Assembly: GCA_028551475.1 (NCBI GenBank)
Contig: CM052359.1
Location: 3,721,583-3,785,582, forward strand
Origin: Casuarina equisetifolia
Lineage: Eukaryota > Streptophyta > Magnoliopsida > Fagales > Casuarinaceae
Length of the DNA: 64,000 nucleotides
Direction: 5' to 3'
Below, piece by piece: positions 36,177-45,864 of this stretch. How positions within the stretch are numbered: the stretch's first letter is position 1; each line of letters starts with the position of its first letter. The notes below the pieces were generated by a model that ran no database searches, had not been told where the DNA came from, and saw only the letters and a program-made list of their open reading frames with translations. The translations under genes were made by a program, and so were the position numbers.

Positions 36177-37217
36177 ATGCCACTGAAGAAGCTGCTTCTT
36201 CCCGGTGCTGATCATGGCCGGGGAGAGAGAGAGAGAGAGAGAGCGAGCATTTTTAGAGAGAATGGAGGCCTTGTATTGGAGAAGCTGGTTGTCTCTTGTA
36301 ATTGTAGGCCTATTCCCATTCGTACCTTTTCCTGTGAAGAGCTTATATCGACAACCAAAAATTTTGATCCTCGACTTGTTATATACGAAGACAGTTCATA
36401 TAAATTTTACAAGAGTTTTTTTGAAGGCCGATCTCTTTCCATCAAGAGTTACAATGGTGATGGTGACTTTCCCAAGAAATTCTCCTTAGTAGATTTATCT
36501 TTAAGCGGTCACAAAAATATTTTAAGACTAATAGGGTGGTGTCTCCAGACTCCATATCCAACTGTAGTGTATGAAAATGCACACAACGGAAGCTTGCGGA
36601 TCAAATTTATGTCACTGAACAGCAAGGTACTCCCATGTCATGGCAGGGCAGGTAAAATGTTGCAAGGCAGTTTGCTTATGCAATTGCATATATCCATACA
36701 GCATTCTCTAGACCCAGTATCCCTAGATACATCAAGACACACATTATCTTTTTAGACCAAAATGGCGTTCCTAAATTGTCAGACTTTGCAGTATGCATTA
36801 CAATCCCAGAGGGTGAAATTGACGTTGAAGATGAAGTGATTAGGACTCTAGATTTTTTTTTTTTTTTGTGCCAACTATTACGCTATAGGTAAGGTCACAG
36901 GGAAAATTGATGTCTACAGCTTCGGTGTGGTTTTATTGGGGCTTTTTGCGGGGCAGCATGCTATTAGGTGTATAGGCTAGGGAAAGTATGATCACATGAC
37001 CTTTGCAAATTACTCTAGACACTATGCTATGAATGAGATTCTGGATTCCTGCAATCTTATAGAGGAAGGAGAAACAGCAGTACAACAACGCTTGGAAGTT
37101 GTGCTACAAGAAGTGACCGATGAATTGATCGTATGCACGAAACTAGATCTTGAGAAAGGGAAAATGATTGTGGATGTAACAAAAGAACTAAGGCGAATTG
37201 AGGGATCAATCACATGA
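36177..37217 (+). pseudogene. ZRK pseudogene, copy 6, fused to MRT4 intron sequence
   Basis: It begins with an intact start (ATGCCACTGAAGAAGCTG) and reads LLLPGADHGRGERERE. A frameshift in the (GA)n codons precedes ENGGLVLEKL and CEELISTTKNF. The frame stays open through RSLSIKSYNG and HKNILRLIGWCLQTP, then breaks before the catalytic loop. A poly-T interruption lies at about 36,856. The C-terminus (VDVTKELRRIEGSIT) is recognisable at 37,160-37,217. Upstream of 36,157 is MRT4 intron 2 sequence, not the usual ZRK promoter; only about 20 bp of the ZRK leader (cctttctaagcaaggg) remains. Confidence 0.9.
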
Positions 37218-37474
37218 TTACTTGCTTGCTTACTTCATCCAAGTCCCTTAGCCCATCATTGGCCAATTTAAATGTTTCTTTTTCTAAGTTGATTACATGT
37301 TTGGTTTTGAGTGCATTTTGGCTTGAAATATGAGTATTTGTTCATTTGATCTCTTCATTCTATGTGAAGTTTGATTCAAATCCATTAATAGCTTTACTTC
37401 ATTCCCTTTGTGCGTATTCTTTTAGCATGTATAGAAATTCTCTTAAAGTTGGAATTTTCTTGAAATATTTTTTG

Positions 37475-38245
37475 TTTTGATTAATCTTTTGCCATTGTAT
37501 GGGACTTCTAGGCTTAGCTAGCGTTTCCACTTCCAACATTTGAATTATTGTACAAAATTGACTTAGGCCCACATTAGAAATTAGCGTTACTTAGAAAATG
37601 ATTGCATGTTGATCATTTTGTCAAATAACTTTCTTAAAATAAATAAATAAACTGAAAATCTACAATGGTGTTGGCTATTTTTCTAAATCTCACTACAACT
37701 TATGGTTACCGGGTATTTATTGATTTATACAAAAGGCTAAAGATCATGAAGGGCTCTTATGCCATTAGCTTTGGTTTGTATACCTATGCAAGTGCACACA
37801 CATGTATATATAAATATGAGTTCTCACAAAAAATGTCATGTGAATTGTTGGTCTGAATGATGGCAAGTCAAATTATATGTTGGAATCAGATAGTACGGCA
37901 TCTTTAAGTTCAAGAATCTTACATCTTACGCTTCCTTGTTATTTTCTACTAGGGCGGCATTTATAAAAGGTTAGATTGGGTTAGAAATTAAGATTGGGGA
38001 TGAGATGGGTCATTACAAGATTCATTATTTAATGATGAAAGACCTCTTATTTTTGTATGGTTGGAGTAGTTGCAAAGTTCACTATGATGTATTTTACATA
38101 TATATTTCAAAAGTTTATACTCTCATAATGACTACATTTTGAAATGCAATTGATAGTTATATCTTAGTATTTTGAATCTTACACTTTTTTTGTTTGTTCC
38201 TTAACTTATAGGCCAATGGAGGAATTAGTAAGTCCAACTAGCTCA
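37475..38245 (+). pseudogene. duplicated 3' end of the Aux/IAA gene (exons 4-5)
   Basis: About 37,480-38,245 matches 20,105-20,880 along its length, including intron sequence (gccattgtat, ggcttagctagcgtttcca). Exon 4 survives as tatttattgatttatacaaa ... gctaaagatcatgaagggct at about 37,710-37,772 but carries substitutions (SDAIGL to SYAISF). Exon 5 is barely recognisable just before 38,245. There is no start, no domain I-III and no open gene: a passenger fragment inside the ZRK array. Confidence 0.88.
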
Positions 38246-38424
38246 AGATAACAAATGAAAAATTAGTAGATTATTTGAAAAAGCATACTATGAATTAGAT
38301 TGTAGATACTGCAATCCTAATAGAGGAAGGAGAAGTAACTATACAATTGCAAATTGCAAATATAAGGCCGACGATGGTGGGTCCTTCCAAAGAATTAAGG
38401 CAAATTGAGAGGTTCAACGCATAA
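38246..38424 (+). pseudogene. ZRK C-terminal fragment, copy 7
   Basis: Only the C-terminal end of a ZRK remains: aagcatactatgaattagat matches the HHSLNEIVDP region, with atcctaatagaggaaggaga (ILxEEGE), then ataaggccgacgatggtggg (IRPTMV) and ttaaggcaaattgagaggtt (LRQIERF). It joins directly to the Aux/IAA fragment and is followed by the usual ZRK 3' flank. Confidence 0.85.
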
Positions 38425-39338
38425 TTATTTGGTCGCTTGCTTCATCCAAATTTCATAGCTCCTCCTTGGTCTATTTAGAAGTTCTCTAGTTGATTACATG
38501 TTTGGTTTTGAGCATGTTTTGGCTCAAAATATGATTCTGTGTACACTTGATTTCTTCGTTCTATTAAAATTTGATTCAAATCATTAATGGCTTTTAGTCG
38601 ATTTCATTTGTCCCTATCTTTTTAGATTTTAAAAAATTCTCTTGAAGTTGGAACTTTTTACAATCTATTTGGGTTTTTTACATAAGATATATATCTCCGA
38701 ATTCGAATAATTTTTGGATAGTTAAAAATATATATCCATTGTTCTTAATTAATCTTTAAAACCAACCTAATCTTGGGTTCCTAAAATATCAACCTAGCAA
38801 AATTCTGAAATGCAACTCGCATATTCATGACCTGAATGAATTAAACTTGAACTTCAATGGAGTTCAAGTTCCTGGGAGAATTTGTTCTTTAACAGGTAGT
38901 TGACGCAATACCTTTGGGCAATTGACGTAATGGCTTGTTTGGGATAAACAATAGAAACTCTACATCGTGTGGTGGAAATGACACGGGATTAGCCAAAATT
39001 ATGGAATGGTACTTACATTTCCATCCATAACTGAAATCTATAAATCTTACCATACTCTTGCTTTGGTGTGTTTGGAAGTGTGATGTTGAGGATCTCTCTC
39101 CTGAAAAGCCTTTTTTTTGGGTTGGGTTGGGTTTGGTCCTGATTTTCATGTCGGCCAGATGGGGCCCAGGAATGCGTTAAATGGATGCTGTGGCCCCGCA
39201 CATATACAAAAACATTATGCGAGGACGGCCTTGGTTACTTCGGCGAAATTGCCCTTTACCTTCATGGAATGCCCAGGGGATATGGGATTAAAGTCAGGCT
39301 CCTTTCAACCCTTCGAAGTGGGAGAGTAGAGACAGCTG
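38425..39338. other. ZRK 3' flank and upstream block of copy 8
   Basis: 38,425-38,830 is the shared ZRK 3' flank. 39,150-39,338 is the upstream block also found before copy 5, with ggggcccaggaatgcgttaa matching 21,310. 38,830-39,150 holds no recognised feature. Confidence 0.6.
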
Positions 39339-39500
39339 GAGAGAGCCTTTCTGAGTAAGGGAAGGATGCCACTGAAGAAGCTGTTTGCTTGTTGGGCTGA
39401 TCATGACCAAGAAGAAAGGGAGAGAGCCTTTCTGAGTAAGGGAAGGATGCCACTGAAGAAGCTGTTTGCATGTGGGGCTGATCATGACCAAGAAGAAAGG
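39339..39500. repeat. 81-bp tandem duplication spanning a ZRK start codon
   Basis: The unit agagagcctttctgagtaag ... aagaagaaaggg (39,339-39,419) is repeated at 39,420-39,500 with about three changes. Each carries its own ATG (39,366 and 39,447). 81 is divisible by three and the former leader is open in frame, so the duplication adds 27 codons. Confidence 0.92.
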
Positions 39501-40448
39501 GAGAGTGAGAGAGCATTTTTAGAGAATGGAGGCCTTGTGTTGGAGGCTCTGGTTGCCTCTTGTAATGGCAGGCCTATTCCCATCCGTACCTTCTCCTATA
39601 AAGAGATTACATCGGCAACCAATAACTTTGCCAAACGCAGCGCTGATTATGAATTTTACGAGGGTTCGTTTAAAGGCCGATCTGTTTCCATCAAGAGTTA
39701 TGGTTACACAGAGCAATTTAAGGACGCAGCGTTGACAAATTTAGCTATCTCTGCAAAGATGAGCGCTCACAAAAATGTTCTGAAACTGGTAGGTTGCTGT
39801 CTTGAGACTCCAATTCCGGCTTTAGTATTTGAATATGCTCAAAATCAATTACTCCTGAATCGAATTTATGTCACTGAAGAACGAGGTATTCCCATGTTGT
39901 GGCAAGACAGGTTAAAGATTGCAAGGCAGATTGCTCATGCAATTGCATACTTACACACGGCATTCTCTAGGCCCATTATCCATAGGGACATCAAAACAAG
40001 TAATATCCTTACAGACCAGCATGGTGTTCCTAAACTGTCAGATTTTTCACTTTCCCTTCCAATTCCAGAGGGTGAAACTCACGTTGAAGCTAATCCGTCG
40101 GGGACTTTTGGTTTTATATGCCCAAGATATATTGCGACAGGTAAGGTGACAGAGAAAGCTGATGTCTATGGCTTCGGTGTGGTTCTATTAGAGTTTTTAA
40201 CTGGAATGCAAGCTCTCTCTAAACGAGCTGGGGGTAATCTTGTGAACTTAGTAAATTCTTCAACAAACCGTGCTATGAACGTGATTCTGGATCCTGCCAT
40301 CCTGGCAGAGGAAGGAGCAGGAGTGCAACAGCAATTGGAAGCTGCGCTGCAGCTTGCTCTTATATGCATAGAAGAGGATCCTGAGAAAAGGCCGACAATG
40401 GTGGATGTAACAAAAGAATTGAGGCGAATTGAGAGATCAATCACATGA
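39366..40448 (+). CDS. ZED1-related pseudokinase (ZRK), intact copy 8
   Basis: 360 residues from the first ATG, or 333 from the second (39,447), which matches the start of copy 5. The extra 27 residues (MPLKKLFACWADHDQEERER then AFLSKGR) come from the 81-bp duplication. Kinase landmarks in the long form: beta-3 Lys110 (SIK), catalytic loop HRDIKTSN at 206-213 with the catalytic Asp kept, DFS at 226-228 in place of DFG, IPEGETH, and KADVYGFGVVLLEFLTG. The glycine loop is degenerate (FYEGSFKGR). So HRD is intact but the metal-binding Gly is Ser and the loop is unusual; ZRKs with partial motifs are known, and weak activity cannot be excluded. It faces MRT4 tail to tail, with about 1 kb between. 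Confidence 0.9.
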   Translation: MPLKKLFACWADHDQEERERAFLSKGRMPLKKLFACGADHDQEERESERAFLENGGLVLEALVASCNGRPIPIRTFSYKEITSATNNFAKRSADYEFYEGSFKGRSVSIKSYGYTEQFKDAALTNLAISAKMSAHKNVLKLVGCCLETPIPALVFEYAQNQLLLNRIYVTEERGIPMLWQDRLKIARQIAHAIAYLHTAFSRPIIHRDIKTSNILTDQHGVPKLSDFSLSLPIPEGETHVEANPSGTFGFICPRYIATGKVTEKADVYGFGVVLLEFLTGMQALSKRAGGNLVNLVNSSTNRAMNVILDPAILAEEGAGVQQQLEAALQLALICIEEDPEKRPTMVDVTKELRRIERSIT

Positions 40449-41435
40449 TTACTCGCTCGCCTGGTTCATCCAAGTTACTTAGTGCGTCATTGGTCAATTT
40501 ACATGTGTTTTTTTTTTTTATAGTTGATTACATGTTGGGTTCTTAGTGCATTTTGGCTTGGAATCTATGTGTGCACTTGATCTTTTCATTCTATGAAATT
40601 TTATTCAAATCCGTTGGTGGCTTTTACTTCATTACCTTTGGCTATATCTTTTTTTCTTGTACAGGAAATTCTTTTGAAGTTGAAATTTTCTTAAAATCCT
40701 TTAGTTTTAACTTTAAATTTTCTCCGATTCCTAATTTGAATTACTTAATTATGTATCCACTTTTTCTTACTTAATCTATAAAACCTGGCTAATCTTGGCT
40801 TCCTAGAATATCAACCTAGCAAAATTCTGCATTGCAACTCATGTATTCTCTGAAAAAATGAAAACGAGAAGAAACAACTAAGAATAGAAAGGAATTGACA
40901 AGTGACAAGACCTCAGACATTTGGCCAATATTCTCAAATTATTTCTCCATTAAATAAAACATTTTAAATGTTAAATTCAGAACCTATTAGAGATCTTCAA
41001 GTAATAGTTGTTAACTAATATACCATTAATGTTTTGTTTAGTCTCATTTAATTTAAAGCCCCGTGCAGGTAAGGAATAAACCAACCACTACACAACCAAG
41101 TTCCAAGTTCCAATTTCCAAATAAAAATTTCTTCAAACTCACAAACAGGGGCATTCCAACAATATTCAACCGTGACTGAGAAGTAGAATAAATATTTTTT
41201 ATCTACTAATGTAATAGGTTACATAATTAAATCCTTTCATATCAAAAATACATCGACCACATCTGACCGGACCACAAAATCGCAGACTGTCTCAACTCCA
41301 TTAAAATGCAAATATAGATTACCATTCACACCACAATAAGACGACTGCCACACCAGGTCAGTGCCCCAATCCAAGTAATATATTTTCTCTCCCTCATATA
41401 GTCTGTAAAACATATGTTCCACTTCAAACATGAGT
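40449..41435. other. ZRK 3' flank and MRT4 3' flank
   Basis: It contains the shared ZRK 3' flank to about 40,850 and AT-rich sequence beyond it. The last part is probably the MRT4 3' UTR. No other gene seen. Confidence 0.55.
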
Positions 41436-41441
41436 TAAATC

Positions 41442-44400
41442 TCATGCAGATTCAACATCAGAATCATCTGGTCTTTGGATATAAAGTTCAAATTCCTCAG
41501 GGCTCCATCTGCAGATCAAGTGAAGCCGGAAGGTAGCCATCATGATCCCCAACAATCGCTGAAAACAAGAACGCTCAACCACATCAGTTTCTTCAGCCTT
41601 TGACTTAAATATAAATAAATTGGAAGAACAAACATCGAAATGCTCTATCATTAAACTAATGGAGTTGTAATATGCAACCCAATAACTATTAGACCAAACA
41701 ACTTTGGAGGGGATGTGCTACTTCGGAGAGGTGACTCTGAACAGTCAAATCTTCGTTATTAGTGCTTAGAGGAAGAGTCAAATATTCCTGAAGTTTGAAG
41801 ATTCCTTGGAGAAAACTATTATTAGCACACTAAGGCAATGCCAGCTGCACCTAGTATTTCAATGACCATTCAAAATGGCTAGTATATTCCGTGCAAGCTA
41901 CATGCTTGAGTATCACTCAGGAAATAAAATGCAAAGTTTTGTGCCCTGATTATTTGTCTTCACCTGCACTTTCTCAAAGCAATTTATCCACACCACAAAT
42001 GCAATTCCATGGTTATCAAGGACTTGAAAGCAAAATATGGATTTCATATCACAGAATTTAAATGAATATCTTTGTAGCTTAATTTATACGTTGATGTTTG
42101 CTACAACAATTAGTTTATTCGGAAGAAAAGGGACACTTATACTCACAATAATAAACCTAGTAATATCTTCGTCATGTGTTATGTCTAATGTGAATCTAGT
42201 AATGAAAAAGGCGTAGTTACCAGCAAATTGATGGATTCAAATCTCATGAGGTGTATCAATTTAACAATTGAAGGGAAGAAAAAAAAAAGGCACCTCAATG
42301 CAACCAAATTGAAAATGTCAATTTACCAAAAGACACTACTGGAACCGATATCATGCATGAGCAAGTAAGGATTAATCCAAGCACAAGACTTGAAAAACAT
42401 CATCACCAAGACGGGGAGGTCTACTTAACTCCTTAATAAAGATTAAGACCGTGGAACTAACCAGTATGCGAGATGACTCAGGTGATAAAGGTTTTCCCTC
42501 CTCACAAACAACAAAGTCTGAAACAAGCTCCACAACACCTGCACGCCATGAATGATACAAAGCCTTTCATATGCATGTAAGTGACAGAAAGCAGAAAAAA
42601 CCAACCATGCACCTTTGTTCAACCGCACAGGCATCCCTTGTTTGCGTAGGAAGGGCTCCATCTCATGAGTAAATTGCTCTAGAGGACCTTCCTTAAGCTC
42701 CACCTAGAACATCCAGCGGTAAACTTAAGCATATGTGAACTATATTGCAATAGTGATACATCATATAAAGAAAACTTACATTACCAGCTCACAAGAATAA
42801 CACCAAGTTAAAAAGAATAACTTCCCAACACAAAGTGTAGCATTTGAGTTATCAAAAACAACTCAATGAAAAATTACATGCAAATTTTAGATCATCAAGA
42901 TTTTCTTCCTAGTTAAATATATGATAGTACTTTCCATCCTTGATGAAAAAAATAATTGCATATGAGACTAACCTTTTCTGTTGCTGTACTTCCCATCCTT
43001 GCAAAGTCATATTCCTCATACTCATTAAATATCCTACAAAATCAAAATAAAAAGAAATACAAAAAAAATATATATATTGAGGGAAGGATGATGACAACAC
43101 TTTTTGACATACTGTACCTTATTAGCAGAAAAATAAATTCAGTGGAAGAAAAAGGAAGGGAAAACAAAATTCTACTTCTGTGTTCAGCATTCTAAGACCA
43201 CAGAACTGAAAGCTAATTTCTCTCACATATCAACTTTTCACATAAAGCAATGAAGCATAAGAGTTCACAAAAGTGAGACCTCTCAGACTTACCTTTCAAC
43301 CTCTTCCTTTGGCAAATTGGTAAAACAAAGCCCACTATTTCCACGTAGAATCTAATGGGAAAAAACAACCAAAACAAAAGGCATTACACAAGACAACCAG
43401 CTAGATAAAGAGAAAGAGAGCAGCAGCAGCAGTAACTGTTGCGGCATAAAGGTAAGAATGCTTACCTTAGAGACTTTGTGAATGCCAGGCATAATCTCAT
43501 CAGCAGCAGACCGGCCAAGAGCAACCTGCATGACTTTGTTCGACCCCAGGAAAAATCTGAAAAAATTCATAGCAAAAGAACTATTCACGGTATGTTCATT
43601 TTTGTTCATTTCAGTGCAAGAAACCTTAGAGCAATCCAGTGAGTAACTGTTTTGACTTATGGTTGGTCAATCTCTTTTTTACTTGCCAACTTAGCATATG
43701 ATCCGCTATTGAAGAAACATAGAAATAAGGGCAAATCTTGAAATTCTAAACCAGAGAAAATTGGAAATAATGGCAGACATTCAACACCTATGATAATTTA
43801 AATCGAGTGCTCGCACATATTTGACTTAGTGGAAGTCTCAGCAAAAAATCTTGAACACACTTTAGCCGTATCAATTGCAAGGACAAACAAGAGCCCACGC
43901 GCTTCTCCAAGAACCAAACAGATTAGCATCACCAACGCTCCGCTAAGACAGAATATCACAAAACTTAGCCACGAACAAAAACAGGTTTTTGAAACCAAAA
44001 AAGAAAGTAAAATCTTCGTTTCACAGAACAACGTTGGAAACAAAAGCTAACAGGATGCGACAAATGAAAACCTACTGTCCCTTGACGCTGCCAAAACAGA
44101 CTAGAAGAAAAGCATAAAAAACATCTCCCAACAAAGACTCAACCGAGCAAATTTAACTCTGACCCTAGCAACAAGGCGACCAGTAAAGCAACAGGGAAGA
44201 AAATACTACACCTGCTGGTAGACTTGAGCCGCTCTCTGAACTCCTTGAACTTGAGATTCCTCATGTTCTCAAAAGAGAACGCGTATAGCGAACTGTACTT
44301 CTCTGCAGCCTCCCTTATCGAATTCACTATCACTTCTTTATGCTCCTTCCCCTTCTTCTTCGTCTTCGAAAGCGTAACTGCGTTTGGTATTTTCCCCGCA

Positions 44401-44533
44401 ATTTTCCCAATAAATCAATTAGTTGAAACCCCAAGCTTTTCCCGGATGTCAAAAGAGCATAAGTCAGATAGACCCGAGAGAGAGAAAGAGAGAAGGAGGA
44501 CGGACCTGCTTTATTGCGCTTAGACTTTGGCAT
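41442..44533 (-). CDS. MRT4: MRT4 (mRNA turnover protein 4 homologue), 60S ribosome assembly factor
   Basis: Eight exons with GT-AG introns: 44506..44533, 44212..44377, 43466..43556, 43293..43351, 42973..43033, 42613..42703, 42462..42538 and 41442..41558. They total 690 nt, 229 residues, all in frame. The protein opens MPKSKRNKAVTLSKTKKKGK, the family signature, then NSIREAAEKYSS, FENMRNLKFKEFRERLKSTS, FFLGSNKVMQVALGRS, LCFTNLPKEEVER, EYDFARMG, KEGPLEQFTHEMEPFLRKQG and a C-terminal ICRWSPEEFELYIQRP. MRT4 is a paralogue of ribosomal stalk protein P0/uL10; it holds the stalk-base site on nuclear pre-60S particles and is later replaced by P0. Length and order are as expected, and nothing is missing. 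A decayed duplicate lies at 28.1-35.5 kb. Confidence 0.95.
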
Positions 44534-45743
44534 TTTGATGCTACTAGAAGAAGCCCTCTGCCTTTACTTCTGCTTCTGCAACCCCTTCTTTTCTTCTTCC
44601 GAAGGCGTCTGCCTCTTCACCAGTTCGGCTGAACAAGGAATGGAGGAGCTACAAGGCAGCCGACCCCTCGAAAACAAGGACTTATCAGGGCAAGAGGCGC
44701 CCAGGACTCTTTTCCTTTTTCTTTTTTTATTTTTTAACCGAGACAATACTTGACAAATTTAAATTAATAAGATATGAAATTTTTTGGTTTTAAATTCAAC
44801 ATCTAAGTGTATGAGTTGTCAACAAACATTTAACTCAATTAAAATCAAATATTGTCTCAAATCGCTTACTCTTAAGTTTAATATTTGAGTGTGGAAATTT
44901 AAATACACTTATAAAATAAATAAATATATAAAAGTGTGTGAGTTGGGATGAAAGCAACGAGGGCCTGGAAAGTGGGCGAGTCTCCTTTTGTGACCTTTTG
45001 CAATAAGGATGGGCTCCAAATTCTAAGACCCATAAACCGAAGTTTAAAAAAGAGAAGGGAAAACCTCTAGCCCAAGAGACTCTGTCCTCAAGTTTTCGGT
45101 CCTAGCCTTATCCGTATTTGTAAGTGGAGGCCTAGGGAGGCTTGGATGTCTCATAAGCAGGTTGAAGCCTAGCCCATAACATATCAGGGAAGGCTAGTTC
45201 TGTTTTTTCTCAATGATGTAACATTAGCTGCGATCTTCAATCTGACGTTGAACCAAAGTGAAAAAAGGCTTTAGTGATCTTGTCACCTATGAGTGGCTGG
45301 TTGGTTGGTTCAGTAAAATCACAGACTCTTATCAAATCTTGTGCTAATTATCTCATTTAGGAAGAAGAAGGAGAAGGTTCAAGGTTTAACCCAGGCTACC
45401 GGGGCAGCACAACTTCTGGGATCAGAGATTTTTGTATTAATTCTAGCTTAAATAAAGCCATTATGAAGAATATTTGATGGTGTGATCAGGAATAGCAACA
45501 ATAAAGAGGTTAATTGCTTGAACCCAGGAGTTTGCTTCTCTGGGCTGCATTCTCATCAGCTGTATCTGTATTTGTAGTCTTTCTGCCTCGTGTTCCTTGT
45601 ACTTGAGTTTAATATCGTGTTTGACTTTGCTGTGTCGTGGATGCTAATCTCTATATTCTTAACCTTGTGATTTTGAAACGATAATTTTAAGTTCATTTTA
45701 GTCCGAAATCTTATCCTCATTTATATCAATAGTTGATGCAACA

Positions 45744-45864
45744 GGTTATGATTATGGTCTTTAATATGGATTTGTTACCCAATCGCTTTCTAGATAGGGT
45801 ATGTCCAACCGTCAAGATTCAGTAGTTGGGTAACCAATCATGAACACAGACCATAGTTTATGAC
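45744..45864. repeat. imperfect inverted repeat able to form a hairpin
   Basis: Left arm ggttatgattatggtctt ... tttgttacccaa (45,744-45,782) pairs with right arm ttgggtaaccaatcat ... ccatagtttatgacc (45,826-45,864). Arms are about 39 nt with several mismatches and a loop of about 43 nt. It could be a small MITE or a foldback; no flanking duplication was identified. Confidence 0.65.

Noticed and set aside
36205-36489. 94-codon frame overlapping ZRK copy 6
   Set aside because: It is the same ZRK sequence read across the GA-run frameshift, not a separate gene.
44224-44523. 99-codon plus-strand frame
   Set aside because: Antisense to MRT4 exons 1-2, which splice correctly on the minus strand.
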